Assembly: GCA_031273405.1 (NCBI GenBank) | Contig: JAISRW010000119.1 | Location: 1-18,476, forward strand | DNA length: 18,476 nucleotides | Reading direction: 5' to 3' | Source: Treponema sp. | Lineage (GTDB): Bacteria; Spirochaetota; Spirochaetia; Treponematales; Breznakiellaceae | Shown here: one piece after another, positions 7,611 to 15,285 of the stretch | How positions within the stretch are numbered: position 1 is the stretch's first letter | Layout of the letters: every line of letters begins with the position of its first letter | The notes under the pieces: generated by a model | What the model was told of the DNA's origin: nothing | What the model saw: the letters and a program-made list of their open reading frames with translations, nothing else | The model's database searches: none | Translations under genes and position numbers: made by a program

Positions 7611-8688
7611 CGTAATAAACTCCCGCCCATTCCCAGCGGCCGTGGATTTCGGGATCCGAAGGGAAATAGATTTTTCGAAAATAAAGATACCATGTAGAAA
7701 TATACTGGGACCAGCCCCAGGTTCTGAGGTAGGCCTCGTTGGCGTTGGATCCGGCGTCCAATTCGCCGGCATAACGAATCCGGCTGCCCCGCATAAAATC
7801 CGAAAGATTGAAGTCTGCCATGCCTCTGGCCTCGTCGGTAGCTTCCTGCCCCCAGGAACGGGCGAAAAAATTCACCTTTGCCCGGTATTGCTCCAGCCGG
7901 GCGCTGGAGCCCGAGTCCAGAGTATTGGTAATGGCGCTTACCAGGGCCGGGAGGCTTTCGAAGGTCCAGTTTTTTGAAGAATTGTTAAAATCCACCAGTT
8001 GCTGGGCGTATGCGTCGGCATTGGGGAAGCCGGGGACCACCGTCCCTAGGTAGGACTGCTTGTACTGGGTATAGGCCCGGATGGCGCTGTTCCATTCCCC
8101 GATCCGCTCATAGGCCTGGGCCAGCATAAAGTAGCTTGCCCCCAAATTAATCTGATCTGAAAACCGGGAAATAAGTTCCTCGTAGTACCAGACCAGTTGT
8201 TCAGGATTATCCGTCAGGCTAATGAGTTGATTCAGGCATGCCAGGTGAATCGACTGGCCCAGAATGGTTAAATCGGGGTAATTTTTTATGATGCGATCGA
8301 AATACAGGGCCGCCGCGGGAAAGGCTTCCCGCTCCATATAACTATAGGCTGCCATAAAGAAATAATAGGAATTGTAAGGATTGTCGGGATTCCGGCTGAT
8401 CCGGGAAGTGAGAAAATTGACAAGCCTGGAATATTCTTTCCGGCGTATATAATTGTTCGCGATCTCCCTGGTTACCGCGAACTGTTCTTCCCCACCGCCG
8501 TCCGGGGAAAGAAGGCTGAAAAGGCTCCGCAGATCTTCCCTGTTTTTTTTGGTTCCCGTTATATAATAGGGATCGATTTTTACCGGGTTCCCGCCGCGCA
8601 GGACCTCCCCGCAGGCTAAAAAGAATATCGCCGGAACCAGAACAGCCCAGCAAAGGCCGAAAATCCCTTTTGTTTTCCCCTTCTCCAT
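7597..8688 (-). CDS. TPR-containing lipoprotein
   Basis: Lipoprotein of 363 residues; signal peptide with lipobox FLAC (Cys26). The middle (about 75-230) is a run of helical pairs of tetratricopeptide type, for example AAYSYMEREAFPAAALYFDRIIKNYP and ASYFMLAQAYERIGEWNSAIRAY seen as consecutive shorter motifs. The C-terminal 130 residues are Trp- and Tyr-rich (TWGWSQYIS, WYLYFRK, WEWAGVYYGEKF). I chose the ATG at 8688 because AGGA lies nine bases upstream and a perfect TATAAT on this strand (8741-8746) gives it a short leader. An in-frame ATG at 8706 is the alternative. It is first in the operon with the lytic transglycosylase, so it may be a scaffold or partner for that enzyme (inference). Confidence 0.82.
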   Translation of the reverse strand: MEKGKTKGIFGLCWAVLVPAIFFLACGEVLRGGNPVKIDPYYITGTKKNREDLRSLFSLLSPDGGGEEQFAVTREIANNYIRRKEYSRLVNFLTSRISRNPDNPYNSYYFFMAAYSYMEREAFPAAALYFDRIIKNYPDLTILGQSIHLACLNQLISLTDNPEQLVWYYEELISRFSDQINLGASYFMLAQAYERIGEWNSAIRAYTQYKQSYLGTVVPGFPNADAYAQQLVDFNNSSKNWTFESLPALVSAITNTLDSGSSARLEQYRAKVNFFARSWGQEATDEARGMADFNLSDFMRGSRIRYAGELDAGSNANEAYLRTWGWSQYISTWYLYFRKIYFPSDPEIHGRWEWAGVYYGEKF

Positions 8689-8718
8689 ATTTTTTGATCC
8701 TATCATGCTCTCTGCCCA

Positions 8719-8748
8719 TTGGCAAGAGAACCTTTGAATGATTATACT
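8719..8748. promoter_or_regulatory. Divergent promoter with overlapping -10 boxes
   Basis: Plus strand: TTGGCA (8719-8724), 18-bp spacer, TATACT (8743-8748), each one base from consensus. Minus strand: a perfect TATAAT (complement of 8741-8746), with a weak TTAACT-like -35 19 bp upstream. The two -10 boxes overlap by four bases, so the two operons probably compete for polymerase. Confidence 0.55.
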
Positions 8749-8755
8749 CTATGAT

Positions 8756-9331
8756 ATGTACTCAGAGTTAACCCGCCGGATAGCAGCGCGGCTTTCTTTT
8801 ATTATCGGCCTTTTGTTAATGTTTCTGGGGGCTGTTTTTCTTTTAGGTTCTCTGGAAGGCAGCTCCCGTGTTTCGGTCATGGCTGCTTTCTTGTTTGTTC
8901 TCTTTGGCGCCGGCTGCGCGGTTTTTGCCATAAAACTGAATAAGCGTTCTACGTATCTTTTTGCCGCCGCCTTCTTCCTTATGGGAGGGATTTTCCTTTT
9001 TCTCCAGGCCATACGGATTATCCCCGTCTCGTTCTCCCAGGCTTGGCCCCTTCTCTCAGTCTTTTCCGGCCTGGCCCTCGTGCCTGCCGGCTGGCGCAAG
9101 TACGGCGGTTTCAGCAGCCGTTTTTTTGTGCCTTCCTGCGCCTTTGTGATTCTGGGCTGTGTGCTGCTGTTTTTTTCTTTTAACCTGGTCCCTTTTTCTT
9201 TTTCCCATTTTATCCTTGAATGGTGGCCTCTTCTTTTTGTCCTTTGCGGCCTTATCCTGATTTTGATTTCCCTGGGAACTAAAATCAATTCTCCTGTTTC
9301 CGGTGAAAAGCAGGGAAAGTCACAAACGTGA
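8756..9331 (+). CDS. Small polytopic membrane protein, LiaF/DUF5668-like pattern
   Basis: About 191 residues with six predicted membrane segments and short loops: IIGLLLMFLGAVFLLGSL, VSVMAAFLFVLFGAGCAVFA, an AAAFFLMGGIFLFLQA span, a WPLLSVFSGLALVPAGW span, an AFVILGCVLLFFSF span, and WWPLLFVLCGLILILISLG. The repeated WPLL-x-G-L pattern resembles LiaF/DUF5668-type membrane domains, a weak match. A short charged tail follows. The open frame could start at 8738, but that ATG would lie upstream of the expected transcription start from the TTGGCA/TATACT promoter, so I chose the ATG at 8756, which may be leaderless. It overlaps the next gene by 4 bp (GTGA). Function unknown. Confidence 0.7.
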   Translation: MYSELTRRIAARLSFIIGLLLMFLGAVFLLGSLEGSSRVSVMAAFLFVLFGAGCAVFAIKLNKRSTYLFAAAFFLMGGIFLFLQAIRIIPVSFSQAWPLLSVFSGLALVPAGWRKYGGFSSRFFVPSCAFVILGCVLLFFSFNLVPFSFSHFILEWWPLLFVLCGLILILISLGTKINSPVSGEKQGKSQT

Positions 9332-11112
9332 AATTCCGGCATCTTTCTCCAAACCTGCCGCCCGGACGGTTCAAGTCGGCGGGCTTTTTTTTTCTGATTT
9401 TTCTATTTTTTCTGTTTTTTCTCCCGGTTTTTTTCCCGGCCTGCGGGAGTTCTCCCTCTCCGGAAACCCCCCTGCCTGCCCAGCCTCCTCCGAGCATCGA
9501 GCCGCCGCCGGTCCGTCCCTCGGGAGGGGGGGGCGTTGCGGAGGAGATCCGGTCCCTGACGGAAAACGGGTCGCCTTCTTCGCTTCTCAGGGCCCTGGAT
9601 CTTATTCGCTCCAGGGAACTGGGTTCTACCGAATTCGGCCGGATCATGACGGCCTGTATTACGGCTCTTCTGAAGTCGATTTATCCGGGCGTCAGGGCCC
9701 AGTTTCCGCCCCAGGACCCGCCCCAGACCCATAGCTATGCCAGAATACTCAGGGAGGCCGAAAGAGGGGTGTATACCCCTCCCCAGGCAGGGTCTCAGGA
9801 TTATCTTGAATACGTGCTTCCTTTTCTGGCTTTCTATTCCGAAGCGGGCGGGCGGAACGCTCCAGGGGAAAGGCTGCTTTCGGCCCTGCCGGATCTTGAA
9901 AAAGCCGTGGAACTGAACGGCAGATCCGTGCTGGCCCCCTACTTTATGGGCATTGCCTTTGAACGGGGCAGGCGTTTGGAAGAGGCTCTTTCCCAATATA
10001 CCCGGACCTGGCAGATTTCTTCCGAATGCTATCCCGCGGCCCTGGCCCGCGCCAGGGTTTTGGACAGCCGGGGGGAAAAGCAGGAATCGTTAGCAATCCT
10101 CCAGGACCTGGTAATACGGTTTCCCGACAATTTGCAGATCAAGCGCCAGATGGCCATGGGCTGGTATAACAACCGGGACTGGTCCAGGGCCGAACAAGCC
10201 ATCGCCGAAATACTCCAGCGGGACAGCAGGGACGGGGACTTTATACTCATGAGGGCCCATGTCCTGGTGGAACAGGGCCAATACCTCCAGGCCCAGGCTC
10301 CCCTGGATATCTACGCCTCGATTAACCCGGCTAATCCCCTCTACCTTTTTCTCCGTGCCCGGATCCAGGCCGAAGGCTATCATAACCGGGACGCCGCCCT
10401 GAACTACCTCCGGTCCCTGCTGCGGGGCATCCCCAACGAAGAAGCCTCGGTCTATGCCGCCCGGCTCCTGATGGAATCTCCCCGGCCGGAAGATCAGAGC
10501 GAAGGCCGGGAACTGCTCCGGCGCCTTCTGGAGGCTCCCAATTCCTCTCTCATGGTGGTTAGCCTGGCCCTCCAGGACGCCGTCCGCCGCGAATCCTGGC
10601 GGGAAGCCCAGCCCTATCTCCGCCGCCTTTTGGAGGAACGCCGTTCCGCCCAGGATCTTTCCAGCGCCTATACGGTAGAACACGGCCAGGGGAACAATGC
10701 GGCGGCCCTTTCCTATGCCCGGGAACTCTACGAAAGGGACTCTTCTAACGAAGAGGGGATGATCATTTATATTTCCGCTTTAATCGATACGGGCCGCCAG
10801 GGCGAAGCCGACCGTATGATAGAAAGCCGCCTCTCGTCGCTTGCGGGAGGGGCGTTCAAAAGCCGCTACTTTTATCTCCGCAGCAGGATCCGTACCAGCG
10901 AGGATTCGGTGATGAACGATCTCAGGTCCAGCCTTTTCGAGGATCCCAGGAATCTTAACGCCCTCATCGCCATGTTCGACATTTACCACCGCCGCCGGGA
11001 CGAGCGCCGGGCGGTTTACTACCTTAAACAGGCCCTGGCCCTGGCCCCCGACAACCCCCAGCTAAAGCGCTATGAGGTCGAATACGCGGACAGCCTGGGT
11101 GGCGCTTATTAG
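9328..11112 (+). CDS. Large TPR-repeat lipoprotein
   Basis: Lipoprotein of 594 residues. A very hydrophobic, Phe-rich signal segment (about 17-38) ends FFPAC, with Cys39 as lipidation site, followed by a Pro-rich linker (40-65). From about 185 to 360 and again near 540-585 there are tetratricopeptide-type helical pairs, such as APYFMGIAFERGRRLEEAL, ALARARVLDSRGEKQESLAI and RAVYYLKQALALAPDNPQL. TPR arrays mediate protein-protein contacts, so a scaffolding or assembly role in the envelope is likely. The GTG start overlaps the previous stop by 4 bp, and an AGGGAAAG ribosome site precedes it at about 8 bases. It may be a functional counterpart of the divergent TPR lipoprotein at 7597-8688, but similarity beyond TPR is not evident by eye. 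Confidence 0.85.
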   Translation: MKFRHLSPNLPPGRFKSAGFFFLIFLFFLFFLPVFFPACGSSPSPETPLPAQPPPSIEPPPVRPSGGGGVAEEIRSLTENGSPSSLLRALDLIRSRELGSTEFGRIMTACITALLKSIYPGVRAQFPPQDPPQTHSYARILREAERGVYTPPQAGSQDYLEYVLPFLAFYSEAGGRNAPGERLLSALPDLEKAVELNGRSVLAPYFMGIAFERGRRLEEALSQYTRTWQISSECYPAALARARVLDSRGEKQESLAILQDLVIRFPDNLQIKRQMAMGWYNNRDWSRAEQAIAEILQRDSRDGDFILMRAHVLVEQGQYLQAQAPLDIYASINPANPLYLFLRARIQAEGYHNRDAALNYLRSLLRGIPNEEASVYAARLLMESPRPEDQSEGRELLRRLLEAPNSSLMVVSLALQDAVRRESWREAQPYLRRLLEERRSAQDLSSAYTVEHGQGNNAAALSYARELYERDSSNEEGMIIYISALIDTGRQGEADRMIESRLSSLAGGAFKSRYFYLRSRIRTSEDSVMNDLRSSLFEDPRNLNALIAMFDIYHRRRDERRAVYYLKQALALAPDNPQLKRYEVEYADSLGGAY

Positions 11113-11136
11113 CGGTCTGCCTATAAAGCCGGCTGC

Positions 11137-11201
11137 TAGCAGCCTGTGGGATTTTTTTGCATGAATATGTAAAAAAAATCCACAAGCGCGACAGGCTGCT
11201 A
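11137..11201. terminator. Bidirectional hairpin terminator between convergent genes
   Basis: TAGCAGCCTGT (11137-11147) and ACAGGCTGCTA (11191-11201) are perfect 11-bp arms. Inside, GTGGG plus T7 (11146-11158) pairs with A8 plus TCCAC (11171-11183), with one bulged G. The T/A runs suit termination in both directions. The right arm includes the proS stop codon. It shares its arm with the element at 18436-18446. Confidence 0.75.
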
Positions 11202-13040
11202 TCCGTTCATCTCCGCCAGCTCCGTCTGTACTTTTTCCGCCAGTTCCGCCGCCGCCCTGCCGTATTCCACGAGGCGGTTCTCTTTTTCGCCCCGGCGTTT
11301 TACTTCAACCTTGGGGTTTTCTCCCGCGAGGTTTTTGTCGCCGACCACAACCCGCCAGGGTATGCCCATGAGGTCGGCGTCTTTGAATTTGACCCCCGGC
11401 CTTTCGTCCCGGTCGTCCAGCAGGACCTCCAGGCCGGCCTTTTCAAGATCCGAAGCGAGGCCGTCCGCCGCCTCCTTCATCTTTCCTTCGTATTTAATGG
11501 GAATGATGATGACATGATAGGGCGCTATCGTTACGGGCCAGATGATGCCGTCGTCGTCGTGGCGCTCTTCGATCACCGAGGCCAGGGTGCGGTCAAGGCC
11601 GATGCCGTAACAGCCCATGACGGGGATGCGGCTCTTGCCCGCTTCGTCGAGGTAGGTAACGTTCATGGCCCTGGTATACTTGGAACCCAGCTTGAAGATG
11701 TGGCCAAGCTCGTTGCCCTTCTTTTCGTAGAGTTCGCCGCCGCAGAGGGGGCAGCGGTCGCCGGCCTTCACCGTCCTGAGGTCGGTGACCATCCAGGGAT
11801 TAAAATCCCGGCCGTAGGCCGCGTGCTTATAGTGGACATCCTTTTCCAGGGCGCCGGTTACCGCATCGTCCATGGCCGTTACGGTAAAGTCCGCAATCAC
11901 CGGCAGGGCGTTGAGACCCACCGGCCCGGCAAAGCCGACAGGCGCCCCGGTAAGCCGCGTCACGTCGGCGTCGGCGGCAAGGGCAACCTCGCCGGCCTTA
12001 AGGGCCGCCGCGAGCTTTACCTCGTTCACGTCCAGATCCCCCCGGATGGCCGCGGCGACAAAGGCTTCGGGATAGGTCTCGGGCGCTTCAGGAGCGGTCC
12101 TGTTTTTTTTGAGCCCCCCGCAGCCGGGGGCTTTGGAAAGATCCAGTTCAACATTCACCGCTTTATAGATGAGGGTCTTGATGAACGAAGCGGCGGGGGT
12201 CTTGAGGAAGCCGCAGAGTTCCTCTATGGTCTTGACTGCCGGGGTATCGATCTTTTCGATGGGAGGGGTGGCGGCGGCGGCGGCCTTTCCGGCTTCGGCG
12301 GACATCCTGGGAGAATAGTCCGGTTTACATTCGGCCTTTTCCACATTGGCGGCGTAGTCGCAGCTTTTGCAAAGGAGGAGGGTATTGTCGCCCACTTCGC
12401 TTTCCACCATGAATTCCTCGGACCCGCTCCCGCCCATGGCCCCGGAGTCGGCGCGGACGGGGATCACCGTGAGGCCACAGCGTTTGAAGATCCGCCTGTA
12501 GGCCCGGCCCATGTCCTGGTAGCTTTTGTCCAGGCTCTCGTCGCCGGCGTGGAAGGAGTAGGCGTCTTTCATCACAAACTCCCGGCCCCGCATCACCCCG
12601 TAACGGGGGCGTATCTCGTCCCGGTATTTGGTATTTATCTGGTACAGCGAAAGGGGAAGCTGACGGTAGCTCGAAAGCTCGTCCCGGACCAGGCTGGTAA
12701 AAGCCTCTTCGGCGGTGGGGGAAACCACGAAGTCCGCCCCCAGGCGGTTCTTTACCCTCAGCAGGGATTCGCCCATGGTTTTCCAGCGGCCCGATTCCTT
12801 CCACAACTCCCCCGGCACCACCACCGTCGGCTTTATCTCCAGAGAACCGATGGCGTTCATCTCCTCCCTGATGATTTGTTCCACCTTCCTGAAGGAACGG
12901 AGCCCCAGGGGCAGATAGGCAAAGAGGCCGTTGGCAAGCTTCCGGATCATGCCGGAACGGAACATGAGACGGTGGCTTATGATCACCGCGTCGGCGGGCA
13001 CTTCCCGCAAGGTGGGAATAAAAGTTTGGGAAAATTTCAT
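11199..13040 (-). CDS. proS: Prolyl-tRNA synthetase, bacterial type
   Basis: Class II aminoacyl-tRNA synthetase, 613 residues, charging tRNA-Pro with proline in the cytoplasm. Motif 1 lies near 36-60, motif 2 is RDEIRPRYG plus GREFVMKDAYSFH (140-164), and motif 3 is GCYGIGLDRTLASVIEE (476-492). The INS (YbaK-like) editing domain lies about 225-400, which marks the bacterial type; Cys pairs appear at C224/C227 and C430/C433. The anticodon-binding domain follows from about 505. An extra segment of about 30 residues (296-325, containing GCGG) interrupts the editing domain next to SFIKTLIYKA, compared with the usual compact form as I remember it. The ATG at 13040 has only TGGAG two bases upstream. 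It stands alone, divergent from the copper operon and convergent with the TPR lipoprotein gene. Confidence 0.96.
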   Translation of the reverse strand: MKFSQTFIPTLREVPADAVIISHRLMFRSGMIRKLANGLFAYLPLGLRSFRKVEQIIREEMNAIGSLEIKPTVVVPGELWKESGRWKTMGESLLRVKNRLGADFVVSPTAEEAFTSLVRDELSSYRQLPLSLYQINTKYRDEIRPRYGVMRGREFVMKDAYSFHAGDESLDKSYQDMGRAYRRIFKRCGLTVIPVRADSGAMGGSGSEEFMVESEVGDNTLLLCKSCDYAANVEKAECKPDYSPRMSAEAGKAAAAATPPIEKIDTPAVKTIEELCGFLKTPAASFIKTLIYKAVNVELDLSKAPGCGGLKKNRTAPEAPETYPEAFVAAAIRGDLDVNEVKLAAALKAGEVALAADADVTRLTGAPVGFAGPVGLNALPVIADFTVTAMDDAVTGALEKDVHYKHAAYGRDFNPWMVTDLRTVKAGDRCPLCGGELYEKKGNELGHIFKLGSKYTRAMNVTYLDEAGKSRIPVMGCYGIGLDRTLASVIEERHDDDGIIWPVTIAPYHVIIIPIKYEGKMKEAADGLASDLEKAGLEVLLDDRDERPGVKFKDADLMGIPWRVVVGDKNLAGENPKVEVKRRGEKENRLVEYGRAAAELAEKVQTELAEMNG

Positions 13041-13077
13041 GGCTCCATGATAGCGGAAACCAGGGAAATTGGAAAGA

Positions 13078-13101
13078 CGGCCGGCCGGCCGCTTTTTTTT
13101 T
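13078..13101 (+). terminator. GC palindrome followed by T9
   Basis: CGGCCGGCCGGCCG (13078-13091) is a perfect 14-bp palindrome followed by C and nine Ts. On the plus strand it looks like an intrinsic terminator, placed between divergent genes upstream of the copper operon. A perfect palindrome has no free loop bases, so the stem would be short. It may insulate the operon from antisense transcription of proS. Confidence 0.45.
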
Positions 13102-13117
13102 CAAAAAATCATAATTT

Positions 13118-13140
13118 AAACATAATTCTATAGTATGTTT
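13118..13140 (+). promoter_or_regulatory. Operator-like dyad over the putative -10 of the copper operon
   Basis: AAACATA (13118-13124) and TATGTTT (13134-13140) are perfect 7-bp arms with a 9-bp centre. The centre and right arm carry TATAGT (13129-13134), a good -10 that would start transcription near 13141, with AGGAG at 13151-13155. No good -35 is present at the right spacing. The position suits a repressor or a metal-responsive regulator; it does not match the CopY or CsoR boxes I know. Confidence 0.45.
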
Positions 13141-13166
13141 GGATCGCTTTAGGAGCGAAAAGCCTG

Positions 13167-15047
13167 ATGAATAGAAATTTGAAATCAACTTCCTTCCGTA
13201 TTGGCGGCATGACCTGTGTAAGCTGCGGGAACAGAATTGAAAAGAAGCTGAAAAGTATCGTGGGTATTGAGGACGCCTCGGTAAATTTTACTACCGGGGC
13301 GGCGGTGGTTACCTATAACCCCTCGGTGATCACGTTTAATGAGATCGCGGCGGCTGTGGAGAAACTGGATTACCGGGTTATAGACGGCAAAACGCGGACG
13401 CCGGTATTAGAGATTATCGGGACCCTGGTAATCATTCTCTCCCTCTATGGGCTGTTAAAGGGACTGGGGATTAACGCCCTGGCATCCGCTTTCCCCCTCG
13501 CCGAGGCGGGAATGGGCTACGGGATGCTGCTGGTCATCGGCCTCGTTACCTCGGTCCACTGTGCCGCCATGTGCGGGGGGATTAACCTCTCCCAATGCAT
13601 CCCTGCCGCCGCTGCCCCGGCGGAGGAAAAACGCGGGAAGCTGCCGTTTCCTTCGATCTTTTACAACACCGGCCTTTACAATATCGGGCGGGTCATTTCC
13701 TATACGGCGGTAGGAGTTATCGTCGGGGCCCTGGGTTCGGTGATAACCCTGTCGGGGCGCTTCCAGGGGGCGGTGCAGCTTGCCGCCGGTTTCTTCATGG
13801 TGATCATGGGGATCAATATGCTCGGCATTTTCCCGGCCCTGCGCCGTTTTAGCCTTCCTGTGCCGGCAATTTTTACCCGAAAAATCGACGGGCAAAAGGC
13901 CGGGAGCAGGAACCCGCTGTTCATCGGCCTCCTCAACGCTCTTATGCCCTGCGGCCCTTTGCAGGCCATGCAGCTTTACGCCCTTTCCACCGGAAGCCCT
14001 CTAGCCGGGGGGATTTCCATGTTCCTTTTCAGCATGGGAACAGTCCCCCTGATGTTCGGCATCGGGGCCCTGGGTTCGGCGCTGAGCGGCGGCAAAGGAC
14101 GCGCCTTTGCCCGCCGGGTTGCCCGGGGCGGGGCGATTCTCATAACCGTGATGGGTATGACCATGTTGAGCTACGGTTTTAACCTTTCGGGGTTTAACTT
14201 TGATTTTGCCGGCAGGGCCGCGGCCACAATAAACCCCTTCGTTTCAAAGACAGGCAGGACGGCAAGCGCCGCGGCCTTTGTGCCGGTGATTGAAAACGGC
14301 GTTCAGATTGTCAACGCGACCCTGAGCGCCGGGCGGTATCCGGCGATTACCGTGCGGCAGGGGCTCCCGGTGAAGTGGACAATCAACGCTCCCCAGGGAA
14401 GCATTAACGGGTGCAACAACCGCATGATCATCCGGGAATACGGCATTGAATACCGGTTTAAACCGGGGGAAAACGTCATCGAATTCACCCCCGCGAGGAC
14501 GGGCAAATTCTCTTATTCCTGCTGGATGGGGATGATCCGCGGCTCTATCACGGTGATAGAAGAAGGCCAAACCGCGGCGGATCCGGGCGAAAGCGATACG
14601 GCCCCGGTTCCGGCGGGAGTAACCATTCCCGCCGACAATGTTGCGCTGGCGGAAATAGCCGGGGACGGTTCTTATCAGGCGGTCAGAACCAACCTGCGCG
14701 ATGACGGTATTGATCCGGCGATCATCGTGGTTCAGAAGGGGCTTCCCGTGTCCTGGCTTATCAATAACGATTCCCTCGATCCGGGGAACGGGAGACTCAT
14801 CTTCCCCGCTTATTACAGCCAATTCGATATGAACCAGGGGAATAACGAAATCAGTTTTACCCCTGCCGGCGATTTTGATTTTTCCACCGCCGACAATGTG
14901 TTTTACGGCTATGTGAAGGTAGTGGACAATCTGGAGGAGGCGGATATCGAAGCCATAAAGGCGGAAGCGGCGGAATATGAAACCCTGATATATCCTGACG
15001 CTTATTTTGAGCAGGCCTATGGGGGAGGAAACTCATGCTGCCGTTAA
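13167..15047 (+). CDS. HMA / SafE-TauE-type membrane protein with two cupredoxin-like domains
   Basis: A 626-residue multidomain copper-handling protein. An N-terminal HMA domain (about 9-73) has the metal-binding GGMTCVSC motif (Cys17, Cys20). A polytopic UreH/SafE-type domain (about 80-345) carries VHCAAMCGG (131-138) and NALMPCGPLQAMQ (257-269), Cys/His motifs typical of this group. Two cupredoxin-like modules follow. The first (about 369-465) has NGCNNRM (414-420) and YSCWMGMIRG (450-459), the expected Cys/Met ligands; the second (about 495-588) lacks cysteines. The protein ends GGGNSCCR. Known relatives move or stage copper for cuproenzymes or efflux. First gene of the operon; AGGAG lies 11 bases before the ATG, a long spacing. 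The direction of transport cannot be read from the sequence. Confidence 0.88.
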   Translation: MNRNLKSTSFRIGGMTCVSCGNRIEKKLKSIVGIEDASVNFTTGAAVVTYNPSVITFNEIAAAVEKLDYRVIDGKTRTPVLEIIGTLVIILSLYGLLKGLGINALASAFPLAEAGMGYGMLLVIGLVTSVHCAAMCGGINLSQCIPAAAAPAEEKRGKLPFPSIFYNTGLYNIGRVISYTAVGVIVGALGSVITLSGRFQGAVQLAAGFFMVIMGINMLGIFPALRRFSLPVPAIFTRKIDGQKAGSRNPLFIGLLNALMPCGPLQAMQLYALSTGSPLAGGISMFLFSMGTVPLMFGIGALGSALSGGKGRAFARRVARGGAILITVMGMTMLSYGFNLSGFNFDFAGRAAATINPFVSKTGRTASAAAFVPVIENGVQIVNATLSAGRYPAITVRQGLPVKWTINAPQGSINGCNNRMIIREYGIEYRFKPGENVIEFTPARTGKFSYSCWMGMIRGSITVIEEGQTAADPGESDTAPVPAGVTIPADNVALAEIAGDGSYQAVRTNLRDDGIDPAIIVVQKGLPVSWLINNDSLDPGNGRLIFPAYYSQFDMNQGNNEISFTPAGDFDFSTADNVFYGYVKVVDNLEEADIEAIKAEAAEYETLIYPDAYFEQAYGGGNSCCR

Positions 15048-15070
15048 GATGCCGCTATAAAATGGTGGGG

Positions 15071-15140
15071 GTTTTCCAAAACTTAGGTTTCAGGAGAGCC
15101 TCGATTTCAGGAGAGCCCCTGTTTTGGGAAAGGCTCTATC
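15071..15140. repeat. Intercistronic inverted and tandem repeat
   Basis: TTTCCAAAAC (15073-15082) faces GTTTTGGGAAA (15121-15131), an inverted pair with one bulge. Between them a 17-bp unit containing TTTCAGGAGAGCC occurs twice in tandem (15087-15103, 15104-15120). AGAGCC also pairs with GGCTCT (15132-15137). It sits between the SafE-type gene and the miniprotein gene and may act as a partial terminator or mRNA processing site. Confidence 0.55.
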
Positions 15141-15164
15141 GATAAAATAGTAAAGGAGGAAATA

Positions 15165-15269
15165 ATGGAATTTTTGCTGAGCCATTGGCATTGCCTTGTG
15201 CCGGCGGCCGCGATTGCGGTTGTCCTGCTTTTGCGGGGCCGGAGCAAGAAAAATGACACGGAAGAATGA
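15165..15269 (+). CDS. 34-residue single-span membrane miniprotein with HWHC motif
   Basis: A very short reading frame with a near-perfect ribosome site: AAAGGAGG ends 5 bases before the ATG at 15165, and TGA is at 15267-15269. The product begins MEFLLSHWHC, then a hydrophobic span LVPAAAIAVVLLL (11-23), then a basic and acidic tail RGRSKKNDTEE. This suggests one membrane helix with a periplasmic N-terminus (positive-inside rule). His7, His9 and Cys10 beside the span could bind copper. It lies between the SafE/cupredoxin gene and the FtrD-like gene in the same direction, so it belongs to the copper operon. I do not recognise a named family. Function, by position, is an accessory to transport (inference). 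Confidence 0.72.
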   Translation: MEFLLSHWHCLVPAAAIAVVLLLRGRSKKNDTEE

Positions 15270-15285
15270 CGCCGGTATGGTGTTT

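Noticed and set aside
7611..7772. N-terminal extension of the lytic transglycosylase
   Set aside because: It would place 54 Pro-rich residues before the signal peptide and overlap the upstream gene deeply; the GTG at 7610 has a ribosome site.
11157..13133. 658-codon plus-strand frame opposite proS
   Set aside because: It mirrors proS through GC-rich codon bias; proS carries all class II synthetase motifs.
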